From assembly GCF_001078595.1 (NCBI RefSeq), contig NZ_LFTY01000002.1, positions 2,475,773 through 2,539,772 of the forward strand: a stretch of 64,000 nt of DNA. Direction: 5' to 3'. Below, piece after piece: positions 44,007 to 53,130 of this stretch. Source of the DNA: Candidatus Rhodobacter oscarellae. Lineage in GTDB: Bacteria > Pseudomonadota > Alphaproteobacteria > Rhodobacterales > Rhodobacteraceae. How positions within the stretch are numbered: position 1 is the first letter of the stretch; every line of letters begins with the position of its first letter. Position numbers and translations under genes: made by a program. The notes beneath the pieces were generated by a model that was not told where the DNA came from, made no database searches, and saw only the letters and a list, made by a program, of their open reading frames with translations.

Positions 44007-45386
44007 ATGAAGACTGGCTGGATAAAAGGTGTGGCGTTCGCGGTTGTCGCGTCCGCAATCTGGGCCCCGATCGAGGCGCGGGCCGAAAGCCTCACAGACG
44101 CGTTCATCTCGGCGTTTCGCGCCAGCAACCTGCTGGACCAGCAGCGCGCGCTCCTGCGCGCCGCAGACGAGGATGTGGCGCAGGCTGCGGCCAGCCTGCT
44201 GCCGGTCATCACCTTCGTTGGCCGCTCCAGCTTTAACGCGCCGTCCCTTTCGCCGGTGGCGACCAGCAATTGGACCTCAACCGCCTCGCTGAACGCCACG
44301 CTGACGCTTTATGACAACGGTCGGACGCGCTACGCGGTGGATGCCGCCAAAGAGACGGTGCTTGGGGTCCGCTCGGCGCTGGTCCAGGCTGAGCAGCAGG
44401 TGCTGCTGAACGCCGTCCAGGCCTATATGGAGATGATCCGCGCCGCGCAGTTCGTGTCGCTTAGCCAAAGCAATGTGCGCCTGATCACGCAAGAGCTGCG
44501 CGCCGCACGGGATCGTTTCGAGGTCGGCGAGGTCACGCGAACGGATGTCTCGATCGCCGAGGCGCGCCTGGCCTCTTCCCGCGGCAACCTGGCCGCCGCG
44601 CAGGGCGACCTTGAGGTCGCGAGAGAGAATTACAACGCGGTGGTGGGGCGCTATCCTGGCAACCTGCGCTGGCCCACCAACCCGCCGATGAAGTCGCGCA
44701 CGCTGGCTGCGGCGAAAGCCTTCGCCGCCAGAAACCACCCGTCCATTGATGAGGCGCAGCGCAACGTGAACGCGGCGGAGCTTTCGATCAAGCGCGCAGG
44801 CGCCGCGATGGGGCCGACGCTTGGCGCGACCGCCGGGCACACGGTGGCCGAGGGGCTCTCTAGCAGCTCCTCCGTCACGTTGGAGCTTTCGCAGACGCTC
44901 TATGCCGGGGGCGCGCGCCGCTCTGCCAAGCGCCAGGCGGTGGCGAACCGTGACGCCGCCCGCGCTGGGCTGCTGCAAACCGTGGTCACCGTTAAGCAGA
45001 ATGTGGGCACCGCCTGGGCCAACCTGTCCGTCTCCGCCGCGCGCACCGAGGCCGCACGCCGCGAGGTCCGCGCCGCCCGCGTTGCCTTTGACGGGGTGCG
45101 CGAAGAGGCAAAGTTCGGGTCGCGCACCACGCTGGACGTGCTGAACGCCGAGCAGGACCTGCTGGACGCCCGCTCGAATTTGATCAGCGCAGAGGTGCAG
45201 CAATATGTGTCGCTCTACACGCTGTTCTCGGCGATGGGCGTGCTGACGGTAGAGCATCTGGGCCTCGGCATCCCGACCTACGACCCGGTGGAGTATTATA
45301 ACTACGCCACCCGCCACGACCCCGCCCGCGTGATCAGCCGGCAGGGCCGCGCGCTGGACCGTGTACTGGACGCGTTAAAGCGTTAG
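44007..45386 (+). CDS. tolC: TolC-family outer membrane channel
   Basis: A 459-residue outer membrane efflux protein with a signal peptide (about 1-28, ending EARA) and two homologous halves of alternating helices and strands. The repeats include RFEVGEVTRTDVSIAEARLA and EAKFGSRTTLDVLNAEQDLL, both carrying the TolC G-x-x-T-x-x-D-V pattern. It forms the outer channel for type I secretion or RND efflux; no inner-membrane partners are adjacent. It lies between pcm and a PopZ-like gene. Confidence 0.92.
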   Translation: MKTGWIKGVAFAVVASAIWAPIEARAESLTDAFISAFRASNLLDQQRALLRAADEDVAQAAASLLPVITFVGRSSFNAPSLSPVATSNWTSTASLNATLTLYDNGRTRYAVDAAKETVLGVRSALVQAEQQVLLNAVQAYMEMIRAAQFVSLSQSNVRLITQELRAARDRFEVGEVTRTDVSIAEARLASSRGNLAAAQGDLEVARENYNAVVGRYPGNLRWPTNPPMKSRTLAAAKAFAARNHPSIDEAQRNVNAAELSIKRAGAAMGPTLGATAGHTVAEGLSSSSSVTLELSQTLYAGGARRSAKRQAVANRDAARAGLLQTVVTVKQNVGTAWANLSVSAARTEAARREVRAARVAFDGVREEAKFGSRTTLDVLNAEQDLLDARSNLISAEVQQYVSLYTLFSAMGVLTVEHLGLGIPTYDPVEYYNYATRHDPARVISRQGRALDRVLDALKR

Positions 45387-45470
45387 TCACCATATCTTTC
45401 GGCCGCAGTTGTGCGAAGCGGCCCGAACGATTAAGATCATCACAAAAGTATAAAATTTTGAGGGCCGAGT

Positions 45471-46865
45471 ATGTCTGATCCAGCCAGCAATACCGAGATC
45501 GAAGACGTGCTGTCTTCGATTCGGCGCCTTGTTTCGGATGAGCCCCAGGCCCGCCCCAAGAGCGAGGCGCAGCCTGACGATAAGGTCGAGCGGCTGGTGC
45601 TTACCCCCGCGTTTCGTGTGCCCGACCTCGAAGATGGGCCGGTGTCGGATGAGCATTCCGAGCACGCTTCGGGCGCTGAGGACGAACAAGAGCCGGAGGG
45701 GGCACAAGAGGATCACGCGGAACATGCCGAACAAGAGGTTCCCGCATCCGAAGACATAGAGGACGCCGCCGAACCCGTACTCGCCGAACACCAGGAAAAC
45801 GATGACGCGCCCGATCCCGTTCTCCTGGCCGATCCACTGCATTCGGACGCAGGCGCGGAACCTGTCGCTGAAGACACGGCCCAGCCTGCTGACGACGAGG
45901 CCGCGCCCGAAGAGGGGCTTGCGGCCTATGAGGCCACGCAAGAATGGTCGGACGCGAAACTCGCGCACAGCCCCGCCGAGCCGACCGCGGACCTTGACGA
46001 GACCGACACGCAAGAGCCTGCCAACGAACCGAATCCCGAGTCGACTGCAGATCTGTCCGACCCGGTGGACATGTCCCTCGAGGCGCGCATCGCCGAACTG
46101 GAAACCGCGATCCAGCAGACAACGCAAGACTGGGAGCCCGACGGCAGCGAGGATGGCAGTGATGACGAGACCCGGTCTCTAAGCGAGGACCTAGACTTGC
46201 TGGCCGAGGACGGCGCGCCGGGTGATGAAGCGGCGGGCGATGCCGATGTCACCGCGATAGAGGACGTCCTTAACATCGTGCTGCCGGAAGCCCCGGAAGA
46301 CAGCAACTCTGAAGCCGCCGCCGAGGCCGAGGCCCCGGACATGGCAGCCGAAGAGCATGAAGACGGTGATGCCTCGGAACACGACATGCACGAGGATCTC
46401 GGCACCCCGAAACCGCTTGTCGAAGAAGACGAGGCGCCCGAAGTCACCGCGGCGGTAGAGCCTGTGTTCGAGGTCCCCGAAGATCACAGCGACGACACTG
46501 TTGCAGAGACGGTGGCGATGTGGGCCGAGGACGCCTCTGACGATCACGCCCATGCGGTTGATCTGGAGGACACCGGGACGGATCCAGCGCCGCAGGACGA
46601 GAGCGTCGAGGCGCAGGCCGATGCGCCGGATCATGAATTGCACGACGATGCCGCACCCGAAAGTGCCGAGATTGACGCCGACGATGAGAATCTGCTGGCC
46701 GACGATTTCGCAACGATAGACGAGGATGCGCTGCGCGACGTTGTCTCGGAAATCGTGCGCGAGGAGCTGCAAGGCGTGCTTGGCGAACGCATCACGCGCA
46801 ATGTGCGCCGCCTTGTGCGCCGCGAGATCCAGCGCGCCATGGCGGTGCGTGACCTAGAGCCCTAG
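45471..46865 (+). CDS. PopZ-like (DUF2497) acidic protein
   Basis: A 464-residue, highly acidic protein. The N-terminus (EIEDVLSSIRRLVSDEP) and the C-terminus (LRDVVSEIVREELQGVLGER, then RLVRREIQRAM) resemble the two conserved ends of PopZ/DUF2497. Between them is a long Asp/Glu/Ala-rich disordered linker, far longer than the acidic linker of the roughly 180-residue Caulobacter PopZ. PopZ forms polar condensates that anchor chromosome origins. Assignment rests on the short end motifs and on gene order after tolC, so function is inference. Confidence 0.6.
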   Translation: MSDPASNTEIEDVLSSIRRLVSDEPQARPKSEAQPDDKVERLVLTPAFRVPDLEDGPVSDEHSEHASGAEDEQEPEGAQEDHAEHAEQEVPASEDIEDAAEPVLAEHQENDDAPDPVLLADPLHSDAGAEPVAEDTAQPADDEAAPEEGLAAYEATQEWSDAKLAHSPAEPTADLDETDTQEPANEPNPESTADLSDPVDMSLEARIAELETAIQQTTQDWEPDGSEDGSDDETRSLSEDLDLLAEDGAPGDEAAGDADVTAIEDVLNIVLPEAPEDSNSEAAAEAEAPDMAAEEHEDGDASEHDMHEDLGTPKPLVEEDEAPEVTAAVEPVFEVPEDHSDDTVAETVAMWAEDASDDHAHAVDLEDTGTDPAPQDESVEAQADAPDHELHDDAAPESAEIDADDENLLADDFATIDEDALRDVVSEIVREELQGVLGERITRNVRRLVRREIQRAMAVRDLEP

Positions 46866-46877
46866 AGCCTTACAACC

Positions 46878-48335
46878 CTAGCCCCGGATTTCCGCGGCCC
46901 CGGCGATCAGCGCGTCAACATCCATATTGGCCTCGATATGTGCGGCAAGGCTGTCCAGTGCCGCCTCGACGCTTGCGTCATGCGCGTAGCCGCTGGCGGG
47001 GGCGCCAAGCTCGGCCAGGAATTGCTGCCGGAAGTCATCGGAGGCAAACAGCCCGTGCAGGTAGCACCCGCGCACCCGCTGGTCCGGGCGCGCCGCGCCC
47101 ACGGAGCGGCCGTCAACCTCAAGCCACGCGCGGGCGCAGTCCGGCCCCTGTGTGCTGCCGATATGAATCTCATACCCAGTGACGGGGGCGCCGGTGGGCA
47201 GGTAGGTCGCCTCGGTATAGCTCAGCGTCTTGCGCGGATGCATCTGGGTGGCCACATCCAGCAGCCCGAGGCCGGGATGGGTGCCGGGATGGCCCTCGAT
47301 CCCGTCCGGGTCGGCGATCTCGCGCCCCAGCATCTGATAGCCGCCGCAGACGCCCAGCACGTGCCCACCGCGCCGCACATGCGCCGCCAGATCGACATCC
47401 CAGCCCTGCGCGCGAAAGTCTTGCAGGTCGCCGATGGTGGATTTCGAGCCAGGGATCAGCACCAGCGCCGCATCGCCTGGTAGGGGGCGGCCAGGCTCGA
47501 TGATCTCTAAGGACACGTTCGGCTCGGAGGCCAGCGGGTCCAGGTCGTCGAAATTCGCTATCCGGCCGAGCCGCGGCACGGCGATCTTGATCGGGCCGCC
47601 CTTGGTGCTGGCGATGTCCATCACGTCCTCTGCGGGCAAGCGCCAGGCCTCCGCGAACCAGGGCAGCACCCCCAGCGAGGCCCAGCCGGTGCGCGTGGCG
47701 ATCTCTGCCAGCCCGTCGTCAAACAGCGAGGCATCGCCGCGGAACTTGTTGATGGCAAAGGCGACAATCCTGTCGCGATCCTCTGGCGGCAGGATGGCGT
47801 GGGTGCCGACAAGCTGCGCGATGACGCCGCCCCGGTCGATATCGCCCACCAGGACGACCGGCACCTGCGCGGCCTCGGCAAAACCCATATTGGCGATGTC
47901 ACCGGCGCGAAGGTTGATCTCGGCGGGAGAGCCCGCACCCTCGACCAGGACCACATCCGCCGTGCCCGCCAGGCGGTGAAAGCTCTCCAGAACGCGGGGC
48001 ATAAGGCGTGGCTTCAACCGCGCATAGTCGCGCGCCTTGCAGGTGGTCAGGCGTTTGCCCTGCACCACGACCTGCGCGCCTATGTCGGTCTCGGGCTTGA
48101 GCAGCACCGGGTTCATATCCACAACCGGATCGCGCCCCGCCGCGCGGGCCTGCAGCGCCTGGGCCCGCCCGATCTCGCCCCCGTCGACCGTCACGGCGGC
48201 GTTGTTGGACATGTTCTGCGGCTTGAACGGCGCCACCGAGAGCCCGCGATGGGTCAGCGCGCGGGCCAGCCCCGCGACGATCATCGACTTGCCGACATTC
48301 GAGCCGGCGCCCTGGATCATGATTGTTTTGGCCAT
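46878..48335 (-). CDS. cobQ: Cobyric acid synthase
   Basis: CobQ adds four amides to adenosylcobyrinic acid a,c-diamide, using glutamine and ATP, in aerobic B12 synthesis. At 485 residues it has the family length. An N-terminal dethiobiotin synthetase-like domain begins [14 protein letters not shown], followed by [10 protein letters not shown]. The class I glutamine amidotransferase half has the nucleophile in [10 protein letters not shown] and a late catalytic His in YLHGLF. It stands alone, without other cob genes nearby. No clear cobalamin riboswitch is visible upstream. Confidence 0.95.
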   Translation of the reverse strand: MAKTIMIQGAGSNVGKSMIVAGLARALTHRGLSVAPFKPQNMSNNAAVTVDGGEIGRAQALQARAAGRDPVVDMNPVLLKPETDIGAQVVVQGKRLTTCKARDYARLKPRLMPRVLESFHRLAGTADVVLVEGAGSPAEINLRAGDIANMGFAEAAQVPVVLVGDIDRGGVIAQLVGTHAILPPEDRDRIVAFAINKFRGDASLFDDGLAEIATRTGWASLGVLPWFAEAWRLPAEDVMDIASTKGGPIKIAVPRLGRIANFDDLDPLASEPNVSLEIIEPGRPLPGDAALVLIPGSKSTIGDLQDFRAQGWDVDLAAHVRRGGHVLGVCGGYQMLGREIADPDGIEGHPGTHPGLGLLDVATQMHPRKTLSYTEATYLPTGAPVTGYEIHIGSTQGPDCARAWLEVDGRSVGAARPDQRVRGCYLHGLFASDDFRQQFLAELGAPASGYAHDASVEAALDSLAAHIEANMDVDALIAGAAEIRG

Positions 48336-48709
48336 CCGGCACCTCTCGCCCTATCTTGCGGTGATTAGCCTGGACCAGGGCGCAGGGGAAGCCGGCAAGA
48401 TGAACACACCGGTGCATCTGATCATGGCGGCGTCGGGTTTTGGGAAGCCCGAGACGCGCCGCGTGACCGGGTGGGCGCCTTCGTGCCGGACCTGTCGCAA
48501 ATTTTGATGGCGGGCGCGTGCATAAAGAAGGAATGCCACCAAGTGGCGCGAGTTGAACAAAGCCTGACAGGGCTAGCGACCTTACAAATCGGAGCTCTGG
48601 CTGGCTTTGCAGGCCCGTTCGCCCACCGGCGCAAGAAGGGAAAGCGAACCGCAAGTATGACCTTACCGTTCAAGGTCTTAGGCAATTCTTTTTTGCGAAA
48701 GTTCTGGAA
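48336..48709. other. Gap between cobQ and tRNA-Ala
   Basis: 374 bases containing the cobQ upstream region and the broken gene remnant below. The right half holds no gene I can support. Confidence 0.5.
48400..48525 (+). pseudogene. Frameshifted membrane-hydrolase-like remnant
   Basis: The first frame reads MNTPVHLIMAASGFGKP and ends at a TGA soon after. In the next frame GAFVPDLSQILMAG follows immediately. Together they resemble the start of a small inner-membrane metal-dependent hydrolase family (MNTPxHLxxG, then PDLSxYLMAG), broken by a frameshift and then truncated. The family recall is from memory. Confidence 0.5.
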
Positions 48710-48785
<76 letters not shown>

Positions 48786-48861
48786 ATCTTTGTGGGCGGT
48801 CTTGAACCGCCCGGTGGTCATATGGAACTCGGATCACGAGATCAAGGGTAAATTCCCCAGA

Positions 48862-49182
48862 TTAGTGATCGTCGTCATCCGCGGGCACGTCCGCGATCTC
48901 CTCGAGCGGGACGTTGTCGTCATCGTCGTCCTCAAGCAGGTCGTCATCGATGTCGACATCCGCGCCGTCGTCCTCTTCCAGGACGTCGGCGGCGTCTTCC
49001 ACCAGTTCGTCCTCGGGCTTCTTCTCCGCCTTTTGGGCGATGGCGACGCGTGACTTGTTGCCCGAATCCAGGTTAATCACCTCGCCCGTGTAGGGGCTGA
49101 CGATCGGGTCGCGGTTCAGGTCATAGAAGCGCTTGCCGGTGGTTGGGCAAAGCCGCTTGGTTCCCCATTCTTCCTTGGGCAT
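48862..49182 (-). CDS. FYDLN-acid family protein (TIGR02300)
   Basis: A 106-residue protein of a family found in alphaproteobacteria. The conserved N-terminal part includes WGTKRLCPTTGKRFYDLNRD and PYTGEV. The second half is almost wholly Asp/Glu-rich with valine and alanine. Function is unknown. It lies next to tRNA-Ala, and nothing adjacent points to a pathway. Confidence 0.9.
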   Translation of the reverse strand: MPKEEWGTKRLCPTTGKRFYDLNRDPIVSPYTGEVINLDSGNKSRVAIAQKAEKKPEDELVEDAADVLEEDDGADVDIDDDLLEDDDDDNVPLEEIADVPADDDDH

Positions 49183-49347
49183 CCGTGTTTCCCCTTAGTG
49201 GTAAGGCGCGTTATCTGGAATGGCGTCCAGTGCCACAGGCTGCGCGCGGTGTCAAAGGCTTTATGGCCCCGGTGCGGTGTCATTTAGGGGGTGCCCTTGC
49301 GCGGCGCAAGGGGCTAGGGAAACGACACCTTAAACGGACGTCCTGCC

Positions 49348-50040
49348 ATGGCCCACGCGACCTTGCCCGGGGAGCCCCCGATTGAGCTTATCCTGCGCCG
49401 CTCCGCCCGCGCGCGGCGCATCACGTTGCGCGTCTCCGCCCTGGACGGGCGCGTGACCTTATCGGTGCCCAAGCGCGTGCCGGACCGCGAGGCGCTGGAC
49501 TTTGCGCGCCAGAAAGAACCCTGGATCCGCAAGCACTTGGCCCAGCAGACCGCGCCCCAGGACGTCGCGCTTGGCGGGCATGTGATGTTCGAGGGCCGCG
49601 AGTTGCCCCTTGTTGCCGCGCCGGGGCGCTCTGCCCGCGTCGAAGGCGAGCGCATGCTGGTGCCCATGGCCGCGGGTATGGCCGCCGCCCGCGTAAAGGC
49701 CTTCCTGCGGCTCGAGGCCAAGACCCGTCTTGCGGGGGCCTGCGCCTTTTACGCCAAGAAACTTGGCGTCACCCATGGCAAGATAACCCTGCGCGACACG
49801 CGGTCGCGCTGGGGCAGCTGCGCGGCAAGCGGCAACCTGATGTTCTCATGGCGCCTGGTGATGGCCCCGCCCGAGGTCCTGGACTATGTCGCCGCCCACG
49901 AGGTCGCCCATCTTATCGAGATGAACCACTCTGCAGCCTATTGGGCCGTAGTCGCCTCGGTATTCCCGAACTATCAGGAACAACGCGACTGGCTGCGCGT
50001 CCACGGCGGCCGGCTGCATCGCTATCGCTTCGGCGATTGA
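49348..50040 (+). CDS. YgjP-type metal-dependent peptidase-like protein
   Basis: A 230-residue M48-related (DUF45/YgjP) protein. The zinc site HEVAHLIEMNHSAAYW is at about 191-206, preceded by the family segment RDTRSRWGSCAASGNLMFSW. There is no signal peptide or membrane span. Family members such as YgjP and WSS-like proteases have poorly known substrates. It overlaps no neighbour and precedes a GntR regulator by 31 bases. Confidence 0.85.
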   Translation: MAHATLPGEPPIELILRRSARARRITLRVSALDGRVTLSVPKRVPDREALDFARQKEPWIRKHLAQQTAPQDVALGGHVMFEGRELPLVAAPGRSARVEGERMLVPMAAGMAAARVKAFLRLEAKTRLAGACAFYAKKLGVTHGKITLRDTRSRWGSCAASGNLMFSWRLVMAPPEVLDYVAAHEVAHLIEMNHSAAYWAVVASVFPNYQEQRDWLRVHGGRLHRYRFGD

Positions 50041-50071
50041 CGCCAGCTGCGTTTTCGGGCGACGTTGGCCC

Positions 50072-50722
50072 ATGCTTATTCAGTCCCGCCCCAGTGACAC
50101 CGCCGCGCCCGCGCATGACCGAGTCTATCGCACTTTGCGCAGCGCGATCATGCATGGCGAGATGCAGCCCGGCACCGCCCTGACATTGCGCGGCATCGGT
50201 GCGCAGTTCGACGTCTCGATGACCCCCGCGCGCGAGGCCGCCCGGCGGCTGGCCGCCGAGGGCGCGCTGACGCTGTCCACCTCGGGGCGGATATCCACGC
50301 CCGAGCTGTCTGGCGAGCGCATCGAGGAGCTGGCCGCGCTGCGCGCCCTTATCGAGCCCGAACTCGCCAGCCGCGCGCTATCACGCGCGCATAACGCTCT
50401 GATCGAGCGGTTGCAGGCGATCAACACCAGCGTCGCCGAGGCCGTCGCCAAGAAGGACCCCGTTAGCTATATCCGCACCAACCTGGAGTTCCACCGCACG
50501 CTCTACCTGCGCGCCCAGGCGCCCGCGATGCTGGCCATGGCCGAGACCATTTGGCTGCAGCTGGGGCCGACGATGCGCAAGCTATACGGGCGCCTGAACC
50601 GCACAGAGGTGCCGCCGCATCACCGCATGATCGTGGCCGCGCTGCGCGCCGGCGACGAGCCGGGGCTGCGGCTGGCGGTGCGCACGGATGTCACCCAGGG
50701 GCTGCGAATGCTTGTGGCCTAA
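50072..50722 (+). CDS. GntR-family regulator (FadR/VanR type)
   Basis: A 216-residue regulator with an N-terminal winged helix (VYRTLRSAIMHGEMQPGTAL; MTPAREAARRLAAEGAL) and an all-helical FCD domain. Metal or acid ligands are likely bound through the ELAALRALIEPELASRA and HRTLYLRAQ segments. Its targets are unknown; the TCA genes in the neighbouring block carry a GntR-like GTATAC palindrome upstream of sucC, which makes them one candidate. Confidence 0.85.
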   Translation: MLIQSRPSDTAAPAHDRVYRTLRSAIMHGEMQPGTALTLRGIGAQFDVSMTPAREAARRLAAEGALTLSTSGRISTPELSGERIEELAALRALIEPELASRALSRAHNALIERLQAINTSVAEAVAKKDPVSYIRTNLEFHRTLYLRAQAPAMLAMAETIWLQLGPTMRKLYGRLNRTEVPPHHRMIVAALRAGDEPGLRLAVRTDVTQGLRMLVA

Positions 50723-50820
50723 GCCTGAGTCGGGGGCGATTTGGCGCACGGGGGCCGTGCCCGCCCATAATTATCTGTCGCACAATTCAGTTAAGTGATC
50801 GTGAAGATCCACGGCCCGCG

Positions 50821-51195
50821 TCAATCCGTCCCAGCCCCAGCACGCGACGGCGGCGGCGCCAACGCCTCATCCGGCACCCAGCCACGCGCGCCCAAGTCGT
50901 TCTCACACATCGTCCAGCCTCGCTCGGACTGGTAGGCCCGCACGCATTCACCCGCAATCACAGTAAGTTCCCGCGTGTCCATCGCGCGCAGGATCACCGA
51001 GCGCCCGGGTTGCGCGGGCGAGATCAGGTCCGCAGGTAGCCACCCGCCCTGACCGCCCGCGTCGATGCACCACCACCAGCCCGGCCATTGGTCGTCCTCA
51101 TGGGTCACCTCAACCCGGGCGCCCGCCTCGACGGCGAGCGCGGGGTCGTAGGTGCGGGCCCAGGCCCTTATGACCTTACGAGTGGACGGCGCCAT
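50821..51195 (-). CDS. Small SH3-like domain protein
   Basis: About 124 residues from the ATG at 51195, overlapping the lpdA 3' end by 20 bases; a longer frame starting at 51264 would lie deep in lpdA. It contains two SH3-like stretches ([20 protein letters not shown] ending GWLPADLI, and a second ending [11 protein letters not shown]). There is no signal peptide. Probably co-transcribed with lpdA. Function unknown. Confidence 0.65.
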   Translation of the reverse strand: MAPSTRKVIRAWARTYDPALAVEAGARVEVTHEDDQWPGWWWCIDAGGQGGWLPADLISPAQPGRSVILRAMDTRELTVIAGECVRAYQSERGWTMCENDLGARGWVPDEALAPPPSRAGAGTD

Positions 51196-52564
51196 CGCCG
51201 CAGGCCAGTGCCGCTTCGCGCACCGCTTCGCTGAAGGTCGGGTGCGCATGGCAGGTGCGCGCAATGTCCTCGGCTGCCGCGCCGAACTCCATGCCCACGC
51301 AGATCTCGTGGATCAGGTCCCCCGCCATCGGCCCGATGATATGCGCACCCAGCACGCGGTCGGTCTCCTGATCGGCCAGGATCTTGACGAAGCCGTCACC
51401 CGCATGCACCGCCTTGGCGCGCCCGTTGCCCATGAAGGAAAACTTGCCGACCTTATAGCTACGCCCTTGTTCTTTCAGCGTTTCCTCGGTCTCGCCCACG
51501 CTGGCGACCTCGGGGTGCGTATAGACCACACCGGGGATCACGCCATAGTTCACATGCCCCGCCTGCCCCGCGAGGATCTCGGCCACGGCCATGCCCTCGT
51601 CCTCGGCCTTATGCGCCAGCATCGGCCCAGAGATACAGTCGCCGATGGCGTATACGCCCTTGATATTGGTGGCATAATGCGCGTCCGTTTCGATCACGCC
51701 GCGCTCGGTCGTTTTCACGCCCAGCGCGTCTAGCCCCAGCCCATCCGTAAAGGGCTTGCGCCCGGTGGAGACCAGCACCGTGTCGGCGTCAAGCACGTGC
51801 TCGCTATCGTCCTTGCGCAGCTTATAGGTCACCTTGGCCTTGGTCTTTGTCGCGTCCACCTTCTGCACGGCGGCGCCCATGACGAACTTAAGCCCCTGTT
51901 TTTTCAGCGTTCTTTGGAAGACCTTGGCGGTCTCGCCGTCCATGCCGGGGCACACCGCGTCCAAAAATTCAACCACCGTGACCTCTGAGCCAAGCCGCGC
52001 GTAGACCGAGCCCATCTCGAGCCCGATCACGCCCGCGCCGATCACCACCAGGCTCTTGGGAACCTTGTTAAGCTCCAGCGCGCCGGTGGAGCTGACCACC
52101 ACCTTCTCGTCGATCTCCACGCCGGGGATTGTGCTGCTGTCCGAGCCGCTGGCGATCACGATGGCCTTGGCCGTATGGGTCTCTTCCCCCACCGTCACCT
52201 GGCCGGCCGCGGGGATCGAGCCCCAGCCCTTCAACCAGTCCACCTTGTTCTTTTTAAACAGAAATTCGATGCCCTTGGTGTTCTGCCCGATCACGTCGTC
52301 CTTATAGGCCAGCATCTGCTTCCAATCGACGCTCGGGCTCTTGCCCTTCAGCCCCATCTTGGCAAAGTTATGCTCTGCCTCGTGCAGCTGGTGGCTGGCA
52401 TGCAACAGCGCCTTGGACGGGATGCAGCCCACGTTCAGGCAGGTCCCGCCGAGGGTCTCTCGCCCCTCCACGCAGGCGGTCTTCAGCCCCAGCTGGGCGC
52501 AGCGAATGGCGCAGACATAGCCGCCGGGGCCACTACCAATTACGATCACATCATAGGCGGACAT
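51176..52564 (-). CDS. lpdA: Dihydrolipoyl dehydrogenase (E3)
   Basis: An FAD-dependent disulfide oxidoreductase, 462 residues, that reoxidises the lipoyl groups of 2-oxoglutarate (and possibly pyruvate) dehydrogenase. It begins [14 protein letters not shown], has the redox pair in [13 protein letters not shown], the NAD site [16 protein letters not shown] and the C-terminal [11 protein letters not shown] start at the ATG at 52564, preceded by AAGGAG; the open frame extends to 52693 without need. It follows sucAB in the same direction, so it is the E3 of this TCA block. Confidence 0.95.
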   Translation of the reverse strand: MSAYDVIVIGSGPGGYVCAIRCAQLGLKTACVEGRETLGGTCLNVGCIPSKALLHASHQLHEAEHNFAKMGLKGKSPSVDWKQMLAYKDDVIGQNTKGIEFLFKKNKVDWLKGWGSIPAAGQVTVGEETHTAKAIVIASGSDSSTIPGVEIDEKVVVSSTGALELNKVPKSLVVIGAGVIGLEMGSVYARLGSEVTVVEFLDAVCPGMDGETAKVFQRTLKKQGLKFVMGAAVQKVDATKTKAKVTYKLRKDDSEHVLDADTVLVSTGRKPFTDGLGLDALGVKTTERGVIETDAHYATNIKGVYAIGDCISGPMLAHKAEDEGMAVAEILAGQAGHVNYGVIPGVVYTHPEVASVGETEETLKEQGRSYKVGKFSFMGNGRAKAVHAGDGFVKILADQETDRVLGAHIIGPMAGDLIHEICVGMEFGAAAEDIARTCHAHPTFSEAVREAALACGDGAVHS

Positions 52565-52591
52565 GGGGGTACTCCTTGGGCGAATTCGGGT

Positions 52592-52641
52592 GTCGGATTT
52601 GCGTCGGACTTTTGTCGGACAAACGTATGGCAAACTGTCGG
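52592..52641 (+). repeat. GTCGG array with 11-base period upstream of lpdA
   Basis: GTCGG units start at 52592, 52603 and 52614, with a degenerate GTATGG at 52625 and GTCGG again at 52637. Spacing is 11, 11, 11 and 12. The array lies 28-77 bases upstream of the lpdA start. It mirrors the array at 22967-23004. Confidence 0.7.
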
Positions 52642-52652
52642 GCAGGCGCGGG

Positions 52653-53063
52653 TCATAGCAGCGCCGCCAGCAGCATGAGCGCGGTCGCGCCAAACCCGGC
52701 GAACCAGATCAGGCTGCGCCAGGGCACCAGGCCGAAGGCATAGGCCGGGATATAGGCGACCCGCGCGGCGAGGTAGACCCAGGCGCAGGCGGCGGTGAAG
52801 CCGGTGGATTGGTCGCTGAGCGAGATCACCAGCACGGCGATGGTGAAGAGCGCGAGGCTCTCAAAATGGTTCTCCCAGGCGCGGATCAGCCGCGCGGTGC
52901 GCGCGCTGACCTGATCCTGGATGTCCCCGCCCAGCCGGTCGCGATCCCGCGGGCTGAGTGTCTTGCCGGGCGCAAGCTCCACATTCGTGGGCACGGCCAT
53001 CAAGAAGAACTGGCCGACTTGCAGGAGCGCGGCAAGGGTGAGGGCTGTGAGCTCGGGGGTCAT
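52653..53063 (-). CDS. MAPEG-family membrane protein
   Basis: A 136-residue membrane protein with four predicted spans and the MAPEG pattern [17 protein letters not shown], where an Arg-x-x-x-Asn-x-x-E motif marks glutathione/eicosanoid-type microsomal proteins. Bacterial members are mostly uncharacterised. It lies between sucB and lpdA, downstream of a REP-type repeat, and probably belongs to the same transcript. Confidence 0.8.
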   Translation of the reverse strand: MTPELTALTLAALLQVGQFFLMAVPTNVELAPGKTLSPRDRDRLGGDIQDQVSARTARLIRAWENHFESLALFTIAVLVISLSDQSTGFTAACAWVYLAARVAYIPAYAFGLVPWRSLIWFAGFGATALMLLAALL

Positions 53064-53070
53064 ATCTTTC

Positions 53071-53130
53071 GTAGGGTGGGTTATTAACCCACCACCCCTT
53101 TCAGATGGATGGGCAACATGCCCATCCTAC
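53071..53130. repeat. GTAG-type REP doublet at the sucB 3' end
   Basis: The 60-base unit begins GTAGGGTGGG and ends CCCATCCTAC, with two internal hairpins (GGTGGGTTA/TAACCCACC and GGATGGGCA/TGCCCATCC). It overlaps the sucB stop codon. GTAG at the base of inverted hairpins is the hallmark of REP elements mobilised by RAYT transposases. Confidence 0.65.

Noticed and set aside
48336-48500. Cobalamin riboswitch upstream of cobQ
   Set aside because: I searched the leader for a B12-box-like core and a CCCGCAACTG-type segment and found none.
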